A DNA stretch of 64,000 nucleotides from Bacteroidales bacterium UBA5433 (GTDB lineage: Bacteria > Bacteroidota > Bacteroidia > Bacteroidales > UBA932). The first letter of the stretch is position 1. Every line of letters starts with the position of its first letter. The DNA lies in assembly GCA_002427525.1 (NCBI GenBank), contig DIRP01000013.1, forward strand, positions 1 to 64,000, written 5' to 3'. Below the pieces are notes generated by a model, which was not told the origin of the DNA, searched no databases, and worked only from the letters and a program-made list of their open reading frames with translations. The position numbers and the translations under genes are program-made. Below, piece by piece: positions 1 through 8,724 of this stretch.

Positions 1-651
1 GGGGGGCGGTTGTTTTACCTGGGAGCCGGAACAAGCGGCAGGCTGGGTATTCTGGATGCCTCTGAAATACCTCCAACTTTTGGAGCGCCCTACGATCTTG
101 TAATCGGCCTGATTGCCGGAGGTGACGGTGCTATCCGAAAGGCAGTGGAACAAGCCGAGGACATTCCGGAAGCCGGATGGGAAGATTTGTGCAAACACCA
201 CATTGGAACCAACGATGTAGTGGTTGGTATTGCCGCATCCGGTACTACTCCCTACGTTATTGGAGCCTTACGCGAGGCCCGTAAGATGGGCCTGCTAACG
301 GCATGCATTACATGCAATCCCGGGTCGCCTGTGACAAAAGAAGCAGAAATAGCTATTGTGCCGGTAGTAGGGCCCGAATTTGTTACAGGATCTACCCGCA
401 TGAAATCAGGAACGGCTCAAAAACTGGTACTGAATATGATCTCTACGGCTGCCATGATCCGGCTGGGTCATGTGGTAGGGAATAAGATGGTAGATATGCA
501 GCTGACCAATGCAAAGCTTGTGGAAAGAGGAACCCGGATGATTATGGAAGATACGGGGATTGAGGATTATGAAAAAGCACGTGGTCTTTTGTTGCAATAC
601 GGTACGGTACGGGCAGCTGTGCAAGCCGTGAAAGACAACCAACATGTTTGA
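1..651 (+). CDS. murQ: N-acetylmuramic acid 6-phosphate etherase MurQ (5' end off window)
   Basis: MurQ cleaves the lactyl ether of MurNAc-6-phosphate to GlcNAc-6-phosphate in cytoplasmic recycling of peptidoglycan sugars. The reading frame is open from base 1, so the N-terminus, probably some 55-60 residues by comparison with the usual 270-300 aa, lies outside the window. What remains is a SIS sugar-phosphate isomerase fold: the LGAGTSGRLGILDASE loop right at the edge, the GxxAS motif in VGIAASGTTPYV, and the STRMKSGTAQK segment typical of MurQ. Its last codons overlap the recR start by 8 nt, so the two are probably translated from one message. Confidence 0.93.
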   Translation, partial: GGRLFYLGAGTSGRLGILDASEIPPTFGAPYDLVIGLIAGGDGAIRKAVEQAEDIPEAGWEDLCKHHIGTNDVVVGIAASGTTPYVIGALREARKMGLLTACITCNPGSPVTKEAEIAIVPVVGPEFVTGSTRMKSGTAQKLVLNMISTAAMIRLGHVVGNKMVDMQLTNAKLVERGTRMIMEDTGIEDYEKARGLLLQYGTVRAAVQAVKDNQHV

Positions 652-1261
652 ACCGCGCTACGTTTCCGATTTGCTGCAAAAGGCGGTTGATGCCTTTGCC
701 CGCCTTCCGGGAATTGGTCCAAAATCTGCACTCAGGATGGCCTTGTACCTGCTTAAACAGGAAGAGGCCGAGGCGGAAAATTTAGCCGACAGCATACTGG
801 AGTTGCGTAAAAAAGTAGTGTATTGCTCTTCGTGCCGGATGATATCGGATGCTCCTTTGTGTCCTGTATGTTCTCATCCGCAACGTGAACAAGGTGTCAT
901 CTGTGTGGTGGAAAACGTGCGGGATGTCATGAGCATTGAGAATACAGGCAGCTACAAAGGACTTTACCACGTGTTGGGGGGAATTATTTCTCCCATTGAC
1001 GGAATAAGTCCGGCGGACCTGGCCATTGAGCCTTTGTTGGAAAGACTGCAGAAAGGAAACGTTCAGGAGGTAATACTGGCCCTGAGTACCACAATGGAAG
1101 GGGAAACAACCTGTTTTTACCTTTACAAAAAAATGGCTCAGTTTCCTTTAAAAATAACAACTATAGCACGCGGCGTAGGGTTTGGTGACCAGTTGGAATA
1201 TACAGACGAACTTACCCTGGGCCGTTCCATTGAAAACAGACAACCTTTTAAACCGGAATAA
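644..1261 (+). CDS. recR: Recombination mediator protein RecR
   Basis: RecR works with RecF/RecO to load RecA at gaps in single-stranded DNA. The 205 aa protein has the full family layout: an N-terminal helix-hairpin-helix (about residues 14-30, LPGIGPKSALRMA), a zinc finger with C61, C64, C73 and C76 (CSSC...CPVC), and a Toprim domain (about 83-178) with VVENVRDVMSIE and the acidic TTMEGETT segment. The ATG lies inside the murQ 3' end (8 nt overlap), which suggests translational coupling. A symporter gene follows after about 24 nt on the same strand. Confidence 0.96.
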   Translation: MFEPRYVSDLLQKAVDAFARLPGIGPKSALRMALYLLKQEEAEAENLADSILELRKKVVYCSSCRMISDAPLCPVCSHPQREQGVICVVENVRDVMSIENTGSYKGLYHVLGGIISPIDGISPADLAIEPLLERLQKGNVQEVILALSTTMEGETTCFYLYKKMAQFPLKITTIARGVGFGDQLEYTDELTLGRSIENRQPFKPE

Positions 1262-1285
1262 ATTAACCGGATCAACTACTTGTTT

Positions 1286-2815
1286 ATGGAGCATACTTTT
1301 CCCCTTTCATGGCTTTTGATTTCTTTTGCCGCCTATACGGCCCTGCTTTTTTTAGTATCATGGGTAACATCCCGCAAAGCCGACAGCAATTCTTTTTTTC
1401 TTGGTAATAGAAAATCTCCCTGGCCCATTGTGGCCTACGGTATGATAGGTACTTCCATCAGCGGAGTAACTTTCATTTCTGTTCCGGGTAATGTAATGAA
1501 TGAAAATTTTTATTACCTGCCCCTTGTCCTGGGTTTTGTTATTGGATACATTGTCATTGCCCGGGTACTGTTGCCCCTGTATTATAAAATGAACGTAACT
1601 TCTATCTATTCCTATTTAGAAGAAAGATTTGGGTTCACAACGTACAGAACGGGTTCTGCTGTTTTTATGGTTTCCCGTGTATTGGGGGCTGCTGTAAGGA
1701 TCTTTATAGTAGTTCTTGTATTGCATACGTTTTTACCGGCAGGTTCCGTTCCTTTCTGGATTGTGGCTGCTGTCTTTATGCTGCTGATATTTCTTTATAC
1801 ATTTAAGGGAGGGGTCCGGACTATTATCTGGACAGACGTGCTGCAGACTACTTTTATGCTTTTGGCTGTAATATTAACCGTAATTTCCATATCCAGGGCT
1901 ATGGGATGGAATTTTACCCAGATATCACGTGCTGTTATTGCTACTGATTATTCGCGCTGGCTTAACTGGGATTGGAGTGCTTCCAACAACGCCCTCAAAC
2001 AATTTATAAGCGGTATATTTATTACGATTGTGATGACGGGGCTGGATCAGGAAATGATGCAGAAAAACTTATCCTGCAAGGACTTGAAATCGGCGCAGAA
2101 GAATATCTATTCCACCAGCCTGATTCTGGTTGTTGTAAATGTGCTGTTTTTAACCCTGGGAGCTGTTATGGCCATTTACGTTAACGAACACCTTGGCGGC
2201 ATGCAGGGAATCGGGCTGGCAGATGCCACGGGGGTTTTTAGTAAAGCACAGACAGATAAACTGTTTCCTGTAATTGCATCGCAGTACCTGCAATTGGGGG
2301 TGGGGCTGTTCTTTATAATTGGGCTCATTTCTGCTTCCTATCCCAGTGCCGGAGGGGCTTTGACTTCCCTTACCACTTCTTTCTGTATTGATTTTCTGAA
2401 TTTTAATAAAAGAGATGATATCAACCAGGACAAAAAAGACAAAATCCGAAAAACAGTGCATGGAGCTTTTGCCATACTCTTTTTTCTGATCCTGCTTGTA
2501 TTGTATCTGGTAAACAACCAGGCCATCATTAATTTAGTCTACTTGTTGGCTGCCTATACGTACGGACCTTTGCTGGGCTTTTTCTTCTTTGGAATCCTCA
2601 CCAAATACCGTATAAAAGATAAAGTAGCTCCGTACATTGCCGTGGCTTCTCCTGTTTTATGTTACCTGATTGACCTGGCACTTAAAACATGGTTTGACTT
2701 TGGATTGGGTTTCACCGTTCTGATATGCAACGGCCTGTTTACATTCTTTGGTATGTGGCTTTTCAGGGAACGGGAAGGGGAGCGGTCTTCTGCTTCAGCC
2801 AGGCCGATTCAGTAA
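1286..2815 (+). CDS. Sodium:solute symporter (SSS family)
   Basis: Inner-membrane secondary transporter of the SSS/SLC5 family, expected to couple sodium entry to solute uptake; the substrate cannot be read from the sequence. The roughly 509 aa protein has about 13 hydrophobic segments and the family marker near the N-terminus (FFLGNRKSPWPIVAYGMIGTS, where the sodium-site helix starts), followed by GVTFISVPG and a SASYPSAGGALTSLTTSF segment late in the protein. I chose the ATG at 1286 over a TTG six bases upstream. The last 53 bases overlap the 3' end of the convergent aminopeptidase gene. A sugar, a sialic-acid-like compound or another organic solute are all possible substrates. Confidence 0.88.
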   Translation: MEHTFPLSWLLISFAAYTALLFLVSWVTSRKADSNSFFLGNRKSPWPIVAYGMIGTSISGVTFISVPGNVMNENFYYLPLVLGFVIGYIVIARVLLPLYYKMNVTSIYSYLEERFGFTTYRTGSAVFMVSRVLGAAVRIFIVVLVLHTFLPAGSVPFWIVAAVFMLLIFLYTFKGGVRTIIWTDVLQTTFMLLAVILTVISISRAMGWNFTQISRAVIATDYSRWLNWDWSASNNALKQFISGIFITIVMTGLDQEMMQKNLSCKDLKSAQKNIYSTSLILVVVNVLFLTLGAVMAIYVNEHLGGMQGIGLADATGVFSKAQTDKLFPVIASQYLQLGVGLFFIIGLISASYPSAGGALTSLTTSFCIDFLNFNKRDDINQDKKDKIRKTVHGAFAILFFLILLVLYLVNNQAIINLVYLLAAYTYGPLLGFFFFGILTKYRIKDKVAPYIAVASPVLCYLIDLALKTWFDFGLGFTVLICNGLFTFFGMWLFREREGERSSASARPIQ

Positions 2816-4562
2816 AAGTAAGAAACGGCGACAGCGTATCGAATACATGTCGGTTGTATGCATTCAGCCAGACTATTTCCGAACTGTCCAGCAGTGCAGG
2901 AAGGAGAGGGGATGTATCTATGTGGCATAAGGTCATGGTCTCAAAACCCAGCCACTGTCCAAATTCGTTTTCTTTCAGGACATTGCATAAGAGGATATTC
3001 TCGTGCCTGACGCCGTGTGAACCTTCACGGTAGAGCCCCGGCTCGTTGGAAGTGAGCATGCCCGGCAGGAGGTCCTGGTCTTTCCAGGTCATCCTTATAT
3101 CCTGGGGTCCCTCGTGTACACATAGAAAATGGCCGATTCCGTGTCCTGTTCCGTGGCCGTAATTCCTGAAATGCTTCCAAAGCGGTTCCCGGGCCAACAT
3201 ATCCAGGTGTGTGCCTTTTGTACCGGCCAGGAACACGGCTGTACTCAGAGCAACCATTCCTTTGAGGGCTATGGTGTAATCTTCCCTTTCTGTTTGGGAT
3301 ACAGGTCCCAGAGGGATGGTACGCGTTATGTCCGTAGTGCCCGACACGTACTGGCCACCCGAATCTATCAGGTAGAGGCCTTTTTTTTCCAACAGGCTTC
3401 CGGCTTTTGTACCGTGGCTGTAATGGGGTAATGCCGCGTTGGGACCGTAAGCAGAGATGTACTGAAAACTGTCTCCCATAGCGTTTTCTGATAAGCTACG
3501 TATCCAGGAAAGTTTTTTGGAGGCATCTTGTTCTGTCAGGGTTTTGCCGGCTTCCAGTTCTGTTTCAAGCCAGAAAAAGAAACGTTCCATGGCAATACCG
3601 TCGCTCAGGAAGGCTTTTCGGAATCCGTTAATTTCAATGGGGTTTTTGATGGCTTTTTTCAGGATGACAGGTGAAGGAATATCCCGTATGTTTTCCAGTC
3701 CCAGGTGGGCGGATAATTGGGTAAAAGTGCTGTAATTTAGCGTGTTGCCATCTGCCATAATTACAGAATCTTTGGGAAGCTCCTGCAAAGCCTGCGCCAG
3801 CGAAGCATAAGGAGCCGTGCCAATTCCCCGGGTATTCAGGGCTTGTTTTACATCGGCATTTATTTTGCCGGGGGTGGTAAAGAAAGTAGCTTCTTCTGTG
3901 CCAATAAGGGCGTAGGAAATGGCTACCGGGTTGTAGGGAATGTCGTGGCTGCGGATATTAAAAAGCCAGGCAATCTGATCCAGTCCGTTCAACAAAATAT
4001 GGGTACATCCGGCGCGACCGATTGTTTCTCTAAGACCTTCCAGTTTGTCTTTTGCATCCAGTCCGCTGTATTCTTTTTCCAGCACAAATACGGGAGTTAC
4101 GGGAAGGGCAGGCCGGTCTGTCCAAAGTGTATTCAGCAAGTCATTCTTGTTGTCCACGCTGCCGTGAAGAGGAATTAAAGCCTCCTGTAATGCTTGTACT
4201 TCCCGGAAAGACATACACCCACCGTCAATCCCTACAACGGCACCGGGAGGCATATTATCAGCCAGCCACCGGGGATAATCTACGGCTTGCGGAACACGCA
4301 GGGGATGGATTTCAAATTCTGTACCTTCCAGTTCCAGGCGTGCCTGGATGAAATAGCGTGTATCCGTCCACAGTCCGGCATGTGTATCGGTTATTACAAC
4401 CGTTCCGTAGGAGCCTGTAAAGCCCGAGATCCATTTTCTCTGTTGCCAGCGTTCCGGAAGGTATTCGCTGTTGTGCGGATCTGTTCCGGAAACAACAACA
4501 GCGTCCCAACCGTATTCCTGCATAAGGGAACGCAACTGCCGGACTCTTTTGTTTATATCCAT
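2763..4562 (-). CDS. Xaa-Pro aminopeptidase, M24B family (APP1-like, long form)
   Basis: Removes the N-terminal residue from peptides with proline in second position; cytoplasmic, since no signal peptide is visible. At 599 aa it is the long three-domain form: two creatinase-like N-terminal domains (about 1-150 and 155-310) followed by the pita-bread M24 catalytic domain. The five dinuclear metal ligands are all present: D400 (LIDSGG), D411 (TTDITRT), H474 (GTGHGIGH), E507 (SNEPGLY) and E521 (RHENILL). It starts 14 nt after the stop of the POT-like transporter, so import and cleavage of proline peptides are probably co-expressed. Its 3' end overlaps the convergent symporter by 53 nt. Confidence 0.95.
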   Translation of the reverse strand: MDINKRVRQLRSLMQEYGWDAVVVSGTDPHNSEYLPERWQQRKWISGFTGSYGTVVITDTHAGLWTDTRYFIQARLELEGTEFEIHPLRVPQAVDYPRWLADNMPPGAVVGIDGGCMSFREVQALQEALIPLHGSVDNKNDLLNTLWTDRPALPVTPVFVLEKEYSGLDAKDKLEGLRETIGRAGCTHILLNGLDQIAWLFNIRSHDIPYNPVAISYALIGTEEATFFTTPGKINADVKQALNTRGIGTAPYASLAQALQELPKDSVIMADGNTLNYSTFTQLSAHLGLENIRDIPSPVILKKAIKNPIEINGFRKAFLSDGIAMERFFFWLETELEAGKTLTEQDASKKLSWIRSLSENAMGDSFQYISAYGPNAALPHYSHGTKAGSLLEKKGLYLIDSGGQYVSGTTDITRTIPLGPVSQTEREDYTIALKGMVALSTAVFLAGTKGTHLDMLAREPLWKHFRNYGHGTGHGIGHFLCVHEGPQDIRMTWKDQDLLPGMLTSNEPGLYREGSHGVRHENILLCNVLKENEFGQWLGFETMTLCHIDTSPLLPALLDSSEIVWLNAYNRHVFDTLSPFLTFTESAWLKQKTAPLPVP

Positions 4563-4576
4563 GATATTACTTTGTC

Positions 4577-5869
4577 TTAAATAGATTTGCTTTTAACTAC
4601 GTGCCTGTTAAATAGTACCAGTCCGATTACGCTGGTAAAACCAATGCAGCTGAACAGCAGCCACAGGTAATCCGGCCGGCCCATGTTGTCCACAAAATGG
4701 TTGTACAGGGGGGCACCAATGAAACCTCCTACAAAACTGCCAATGACGCTGCAAAAGAAAGAATAGCCCATATAAAGGCCTTTTTTGTCTGCCGGAGCAA
4801 TCAATCCTACAAAGGAGTTGAATTTTGGGTGGGCAGTCATCTCTCCCAATGTAAAAACTACACAACCGGTAATGAAAACCCAGGCATTTCCGGAAATGGC
4901 CAGGATAGCCATACCGAGGGTGCCCAGAGCAATACCTGCAATGATGGTAGGCACAGCCTTGAACTTGTTAACAATTTTAGATACAAACAATTGCAGTACA
5001 ATAATTACACCGGCATTAAGTACCGTCACGTGTTCCACATCAAATGCCCAGGTTACGGGTTTGTTGGTAAACAAGGAAAGAAACGAATTGACTGCCTTGT
5101 TTACGGGAGCCATATTCATATGTTCGCTTACGTACCACAAGACGGTGCCGTACATTTGGAAATACATAATCCAGAATCCCGAATAGATGAGAATCATAAG
5201 AATGAACCTTCTGTCTTTAAATACAGAAACCAGGTCTTTTATAATTTTTGCAAAGGAACCGTCTTCACGTTTGCGTACCGGTTCTTTGTATAAAAAAATG
5301 TTCATCAGCAGCAGTATTACTCCGGCGGCGGCGGCCATCCAGAATACGTAGCTGTAGGAATATTTTTTTAGCGTAGGAACGAGTAGGAGGGGGAATAAAA
5401 AAGCTCCCAGGTTGATGGCCCAGTAGAATATACCAAAGCCCAGCGTAGAGTTTTTTTCTGTAGTTGAGTGGGCAATGGTACCGGAAATCACCGGTTTGAA
5501 CAATCCGGCGCCAACGGCCATGACAACGAGCGAAGCAAACACCAGCCCGTAAGAAGTCATACAGCCTGTAAGAAAATAACCCAAAGTCAGGCATGAGAAC
5601 GCAATCATAAGCAGGTTCCGGAAACCGTATCTGTCTGCCAATGCTCCGGCAAATAAAGGGATGAAGTACAAAAGCGGAGGGATGGTTCCCATGATGGCTC
5701 CTGCGGCTTCTCTGGAAAAGCCCAGACCTCCCTGGCCGGGAGAAAGAACCAGGTAAACAGACAGAATGGAGAGCACACCGTAGTATGCTCCTCTTTCAAA
5801 GAACTCCATACTAATGGCCGTCCAGTAATTTTTTGGAAAGGAACGGATTCCGGATTCAGGTTTTTTCAT
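4577..5869 (-). CDS. POT/PTR-like MFS peptide transporter
   Basis: Twelve-helix inner-membrane transporter. The N-terminus has the POT-family pattern NYWTAISMEFFERGAYYGVL, related to the ExxER(F/G)xYYG proton/peptide motif, followed by the MFS loop GALADRYGFRNLL between helices 2 and 3 and GLFKPVISGTIA further on. At 430 aa it is shorter than many bacterial di/tripeptide permeases. The aminopeptidase gene follows on the same strand after 14 nt, which supports a peptide substrate. The start at 5869 is an ATG. An imperfect -7 element, TAACTTTA, lies about 25 nt upstream. A sugar or nucleoside substrate cannot be excluded. Confidence 0.8.
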   Translation of the reverse strand: MKKPESGIRSFPKNYWTAISMEFFERGAYYGVLSILSVYLVLSPGQGGLGFSREAAGAIMGTIPPLLYFIPLFAGALADRYGFRNLLMIAFSCLTLGYFLTGCMTSYGLVFASLVVMAVGAGLFKPVISGTIAHSTTEKNSTLGFGIFYWAINLGAFLFPLLLVPTLKKYSYSYVFWMAAAAGVILLLMNIFLYKEPVRKREDGSFAKIIKDLVSVFKDRRFILMILIYSGFWIMYFQMYGTVLWYVSEHMNMAPVNKAVNSFLSLFTNKPVTWAFDVEHVTVLNAGVIIVLQLFVSKIVNKFKAVPTIIAGIALGTLGMAILAISGNAWVFITGCVVFTLGEMTAHPKFNSFVGLIAPADKKGLYMGYSFFCSVIGSFVGGFIGAPLYNHFVDNMGRPDYLWLLFSCIGFTSVIGLVLFNRHVVKSKSI

Positions 5870-5908
5870 AAAAATACAGGTAAAAATGGAGGTGTAAAGT
5901 TACATTCT

Positions 5909-5939
5909 TTTGATAATTAAAAAATAACGTTTACTTTTG
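5909..5939 (+). promoter_or_regulatory. Bacteroidetes-type promoter of rpsA
   Basis: TTTG at 5909-5912, a 19-nt spacer, then TACTTTTG at 5932-5939 match the Bacteroidetes -33/-7 consensus TTTG-N19-TAnnTTTG. Transcription would start near 5944-5946, giving a leader of about 58 nt before the rpsA ATG at 6003. A small hairpin (CCCTT-ATA-AAGGG arms, 5944-5956) would sit at the very 5' end of the transcript. Confidence 0.75.
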
Positions 5940-6002
5940 CAACCCCTTATAAAGGGATTACAAATAAAGTCTAACAACCTAATTCTTACTGAAATTACTT
6001 AC

Positions 6003-7934
6003 ATGGCAAAAGAAAAAGATTTGTCCCCCAAAAAAACCCTTGCAGATTTGCAGGATCCGGATGAAATCATTATCCGGGAAAAAGAAACAACAGAAGATTA
6101 CTCAGAAGAAGTTTCTGAGGTAACAAGTGCTCCTAAAAACAAAATGAGCAATGCATCTGTTCCGGTTGATTCATTCAACTGGGATGTGTTTGAAAAAGAA
6201 ACCGTTTACGATACCGACAGAAGTGTTATTGAAGAACAATACCTGCAGACACTCAACAAGGTTATTGAAAATGAAATTGTAGAAGGTACCGTTGTTGCCC
6301 TCAATAAAAGAGAGGTAATTGTTAATATTGGATTTAAGAGCGAAGGCGTTATTTCTATTAACGAGTTCCGTTACAATCCGGAACTGGCTGAAGGCGACAA
6401 GGTAGATGTGTATGTAGAAACAGCGGAAGACAGGAAGGGACAGTTAATTATATCACATAAGAAAGCCAGGTCATTGCGTTCCTGGGATCGCATTAATGAA
6501 GCCTACGACAAGGATGAGATTGTCAAAGGCTATATTAAATGTCGTACTAAGGGAGGTATGATTGTAGATATATTTGGGATTGAGGCATTCTTGCCGGGAT
6601 CTCAGATTGACGTCAAACCTATTCGTGATTATGATATTTACGTGGACAAGACCATGGAATTTAAGATTGTCAAGATCAACCATGAGTACAGGAACGTAGT
6701 AGTATCACACAAAGCATTGATTGAAGCTGAACTGGAAGCCCAGAAAGCAGATATCATTGGCAAACTGGAAAAAGGACAAATTCTGGAAGGAACTGTTAAA
6801 AACATTACTTCTTACGGCGTATTTGTTGATTTGGGAGGTGTTGACGGATTGATTCACATTACGGATCTTTCCTGGGGCAGGATCAACCATCCGGAAGAAA
6901 TTGTCCAGCTGGATGAGAAAATCAATGTGGTTATCCTGGATTTTGACGATACAAAAAAACGTATTGCTCTGGGGCTGAAACAGCTTACATCGCACCCATG
7001 GGATGCTTTGGGTGACGATATCACAGTAGGTACCGTGGTCAAAGGCCGCGTGGTAGTTATTGCCGATTACGGAGCATTTGTGGAAGTACAGCCCGGTGTG
7101 GAAGGTTTGATTCACGTTACCGAGATTTCCTGGTCATCGCATTTGCGCAGCGCACAAGATTTCCTGAAAGTTGGTCAGGAAGTTGATGCCGTGGTACTTA
7201 CCATTGATAAAGAAGAAAGAAAGATGTCTTTGGGAATCAAGCAACTGAAACCGGATCCCTGGGCAACAATCAATGAAAAATATCCGGTTGATTCCAAACA
7301 CAAGGCTGTTGTCAGGAATTTCACAAATTTTGGAATTTTTGTAGAACTGGAAGAAGGCGTGGAAGGGCTGGTTCATATAAGCGACTTGTCCTGGTCCAAA
7401 AAAGTGAAACATCCTTCTGAATTCACCTCCATTGGAGAAGACCTGGAAATTGTTGTATTGGAAGTTGATCAGGAAAACAGAAGGCTTCGTCTGGGTCACA
7501 AACAACTGGAAGAAAACCCCTGGGAGGTTTTTGAAACTGTATTTGTTGTCGGGTCTGTTCATGAAGGTACCGTTACCCAATTTGCAGACAAGGGAGCTAC
7601 CGTTACCCTGCCTTACGGCATAGAATGCTTTGTAGGACAAAAGAATCTTGTAAAAGAAGACGGGTCGGAAGTGGCTATAGAAGAAAAACTTCTTTTCAAG
7701 GTACTTGAATTCAATAAAAACAGCAAACGCATAACCGTGTCCCATACCCGCACATGGGAACAGGAACCCCAAAAAGAACCTGTCCAGAAGGAAAAGACAG
7801 AGACGGAAGCAGAAAGCACCCAGAAGGCAGTTAAGAAATTGAAAGCCAACCTGGAGAAAACAACGTTAGGCGATATTTCCGAACTGGCTGCCCTTAAATC
7901 AGAGATGGAACAAAATGCCGCTAACGCTGACTAG
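6003..7934 (+). CDS. rpsA: 30S ribosomal protein S1
   Basis: S1 binds mRNA at the ribosome and helps initiate translation. Six S1 RNA-binding domains can be followed in order: EIVEGTVVALNKRE, EIVKGYIKCRTKGG, GQILEGTVKNITSYGVFVDLG, GTVVKGRVVVIADYGAFVE, the domain with VVRNFTNFGIFVELE, and GSVHEGTVTQFADKGATV. Domains 3-5 carry the strong GLIH(I/V)(T/S)(D/E)(L/I)SW motif. The frame is open upstream to a TTG at 5937, but that codon lies inside the -7 promoter box, so the ATG at 6003 (MAKEKDLS) is the start, giving 643 aa. An acidic N-terminal extension (about residues 1-85) precedes the first domain, and a charged tail ends the protein. The stop overlaps the RNase Z start by 20 nt. Confidence 0.95.
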   Translation: MAKEKDLSPKKTLADLQDPDEIIIREKETTEDYSEEVSEVTSAPKNKMSNASVPVDSFNWDVFEKETVYDTDRSVIEEQYLQTLNKVIENEIVEGTVVALNKREVIVNIGFKSEGVISINEFRYNPELAEGDKVDVYVETAEDRKGQLIISHKKARSLRSWDRINEAYDKDEIVKGYIKCRTKGGMIVDIFGIEAFLPGSQIDVKPIRDYDIYVDKTMEFKIVKINHEYRNVVVSHKALIEAELEAQKADIIGKLEKGQILEGTVKNITSYGVFVDLGGVDGLIHITDLSWGRINHPEEIVQLDEKINVVILDFDDTKKRIALGLKQLTSHPWDALGDDITVGTVVKGRVVVIADYGAFVEVQPGVEGLIHVTEISWSSHLRSAQDFLKVGQEVDAVVLTIDKEERKMSLGIKQLKPDPWATINEKYPVDSKHKAVVRNFTNFGIFVELEEGVEGLVHISDLSWSKKVKHPSEFTSIGEDLEIVVLEVDQENRRLRLGHKQLEENPWEVFETVFVVGSVHEGTVTQFADKGATVTLPYGIECFVGQKNLVKEDGSEVAIEEKLLFKVLEFNKNSKRITVSHTRTWEQEPQKEPVQKEKTETEAESTQKAVKKLKANLEKTTLGDISELAALKSEMEQNAANAD

Positions 7935-8724
7935 TTTGGGGTGTGCATCTGCACTGCCTACCAAAGAGAACTATTTTACCGCTCACGTATTGTATATACG
8001 TGGGCGGTCTTTTTTATTGGATTGCGGAGAAGGTACACAATTGCGTCTGAAACAGCTGGGTATTTCACCAAGTGCGGTGGAGCGGATTTTTATTACACAC
8101 CTGCATGCAGATCATGTGCTTGGTTTACCGGGTATGTTGTCTTCTATGCATTTGCTGGAACGAAAAAAACCGCTTTACGTATATGCACCGCAAGGATTGG
8201 AAAAGCTGCTTTCCTTTTATTTTGATTTTTTGGGAAGGGAAGATTCTTCATTTCCCATCATTCACGAAATAGTGGAAGGAGAAGGGGTCTTCCCGATTTA
8301 TGAAGGAGAGACAGCCACTGTTTTTGCTTTTCCCATGAACCATAGTATTCCTTCTTACGGATACTTGTTCCGGGAAAAACCCGTCCGTAAGAGTAAACCC
8401 AGGTCTGTTGCATATTGTACAGATACAGCTCCGTTTCCGGAACTGCCCGGTTGGGTGGCGGGAGTAGATTTGCTGTTCCACGAAGCTACCTATTTGGAAG
8501 AAGACAGGGAGGCTGCTGTAAAATACAAGCACAGTACAGCCCGTCAGGCAGCCCAAACAGCCAAAGATGCCGGGGCAGGGAAATTGTTGCTGGGGCATTT
8601 TTCTTCCCGGTATAAAGAAAACCGGGCCTTTTTGGAGGAGGCCCGGCCGGTGTTTCAAAATACAGAACTAAGTCTGGAAGGATCTACTTTTACAGTGCCC
8701 AGACAGTTTACTAACGATTATTGA
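7915..8724 (+). CDS. rnz: Ribonuclease Z (tRNA 3' endonuclease)
   Basis: A metallo-beta-lactamase-fold nuclease that trims the 3' trailer of tRNA precursors. The 269 aa protein has the RNase Z start (LTSLGCASALPT), the zinc motif H62-L-H64-A-D66-H67 followed by GLPGML, CTDT supplying the bridging Asp, FHEATY and the C-terminal HFSSRY. tRNA genes without an encoded CCA, like the tRNA-Gly in this window, are typical substrates. It is somewhat shorter than the usual 300 aa because loops are trimmed; no key residue is missing. It overlaps rpsA by 20 nt upstream and the convergent YeiH-like gene by 7 nt downstream. Confidence 0.93.
   Translation: MPLTLTSLGCASALPTKENYFTAHVLYIRGRSFLLDCGEGTQLRLKQLGISPSAVERIFITHLHADHVLGLPGMLSSMHLLERKKPLYVYAPQGLEKLLSFYFDFLGREDSSFPIIHEIVEGEGVFPIYEGETATVFAFPMNHSIPSYGYLFREKPVRKSKPRSVAYCTDTAPFPELPGWVAGVDLLFHEATYLEEDREAAVKYKHSTARQAAQTAKDAGAGKLLLGHFSSRYKENRAFLEEARPVFQNTELSLEGSTFTVPRQFTNDY

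Noticed and set aside
5937..6002. Upstream TTG start for rpsA
   Set aside because: The codon lies within the promoter -7 box.
6003..7934. S1-gene internal repeats as mobile DNA
   Set aside because: They are the S1 domain repeats at protein level only.
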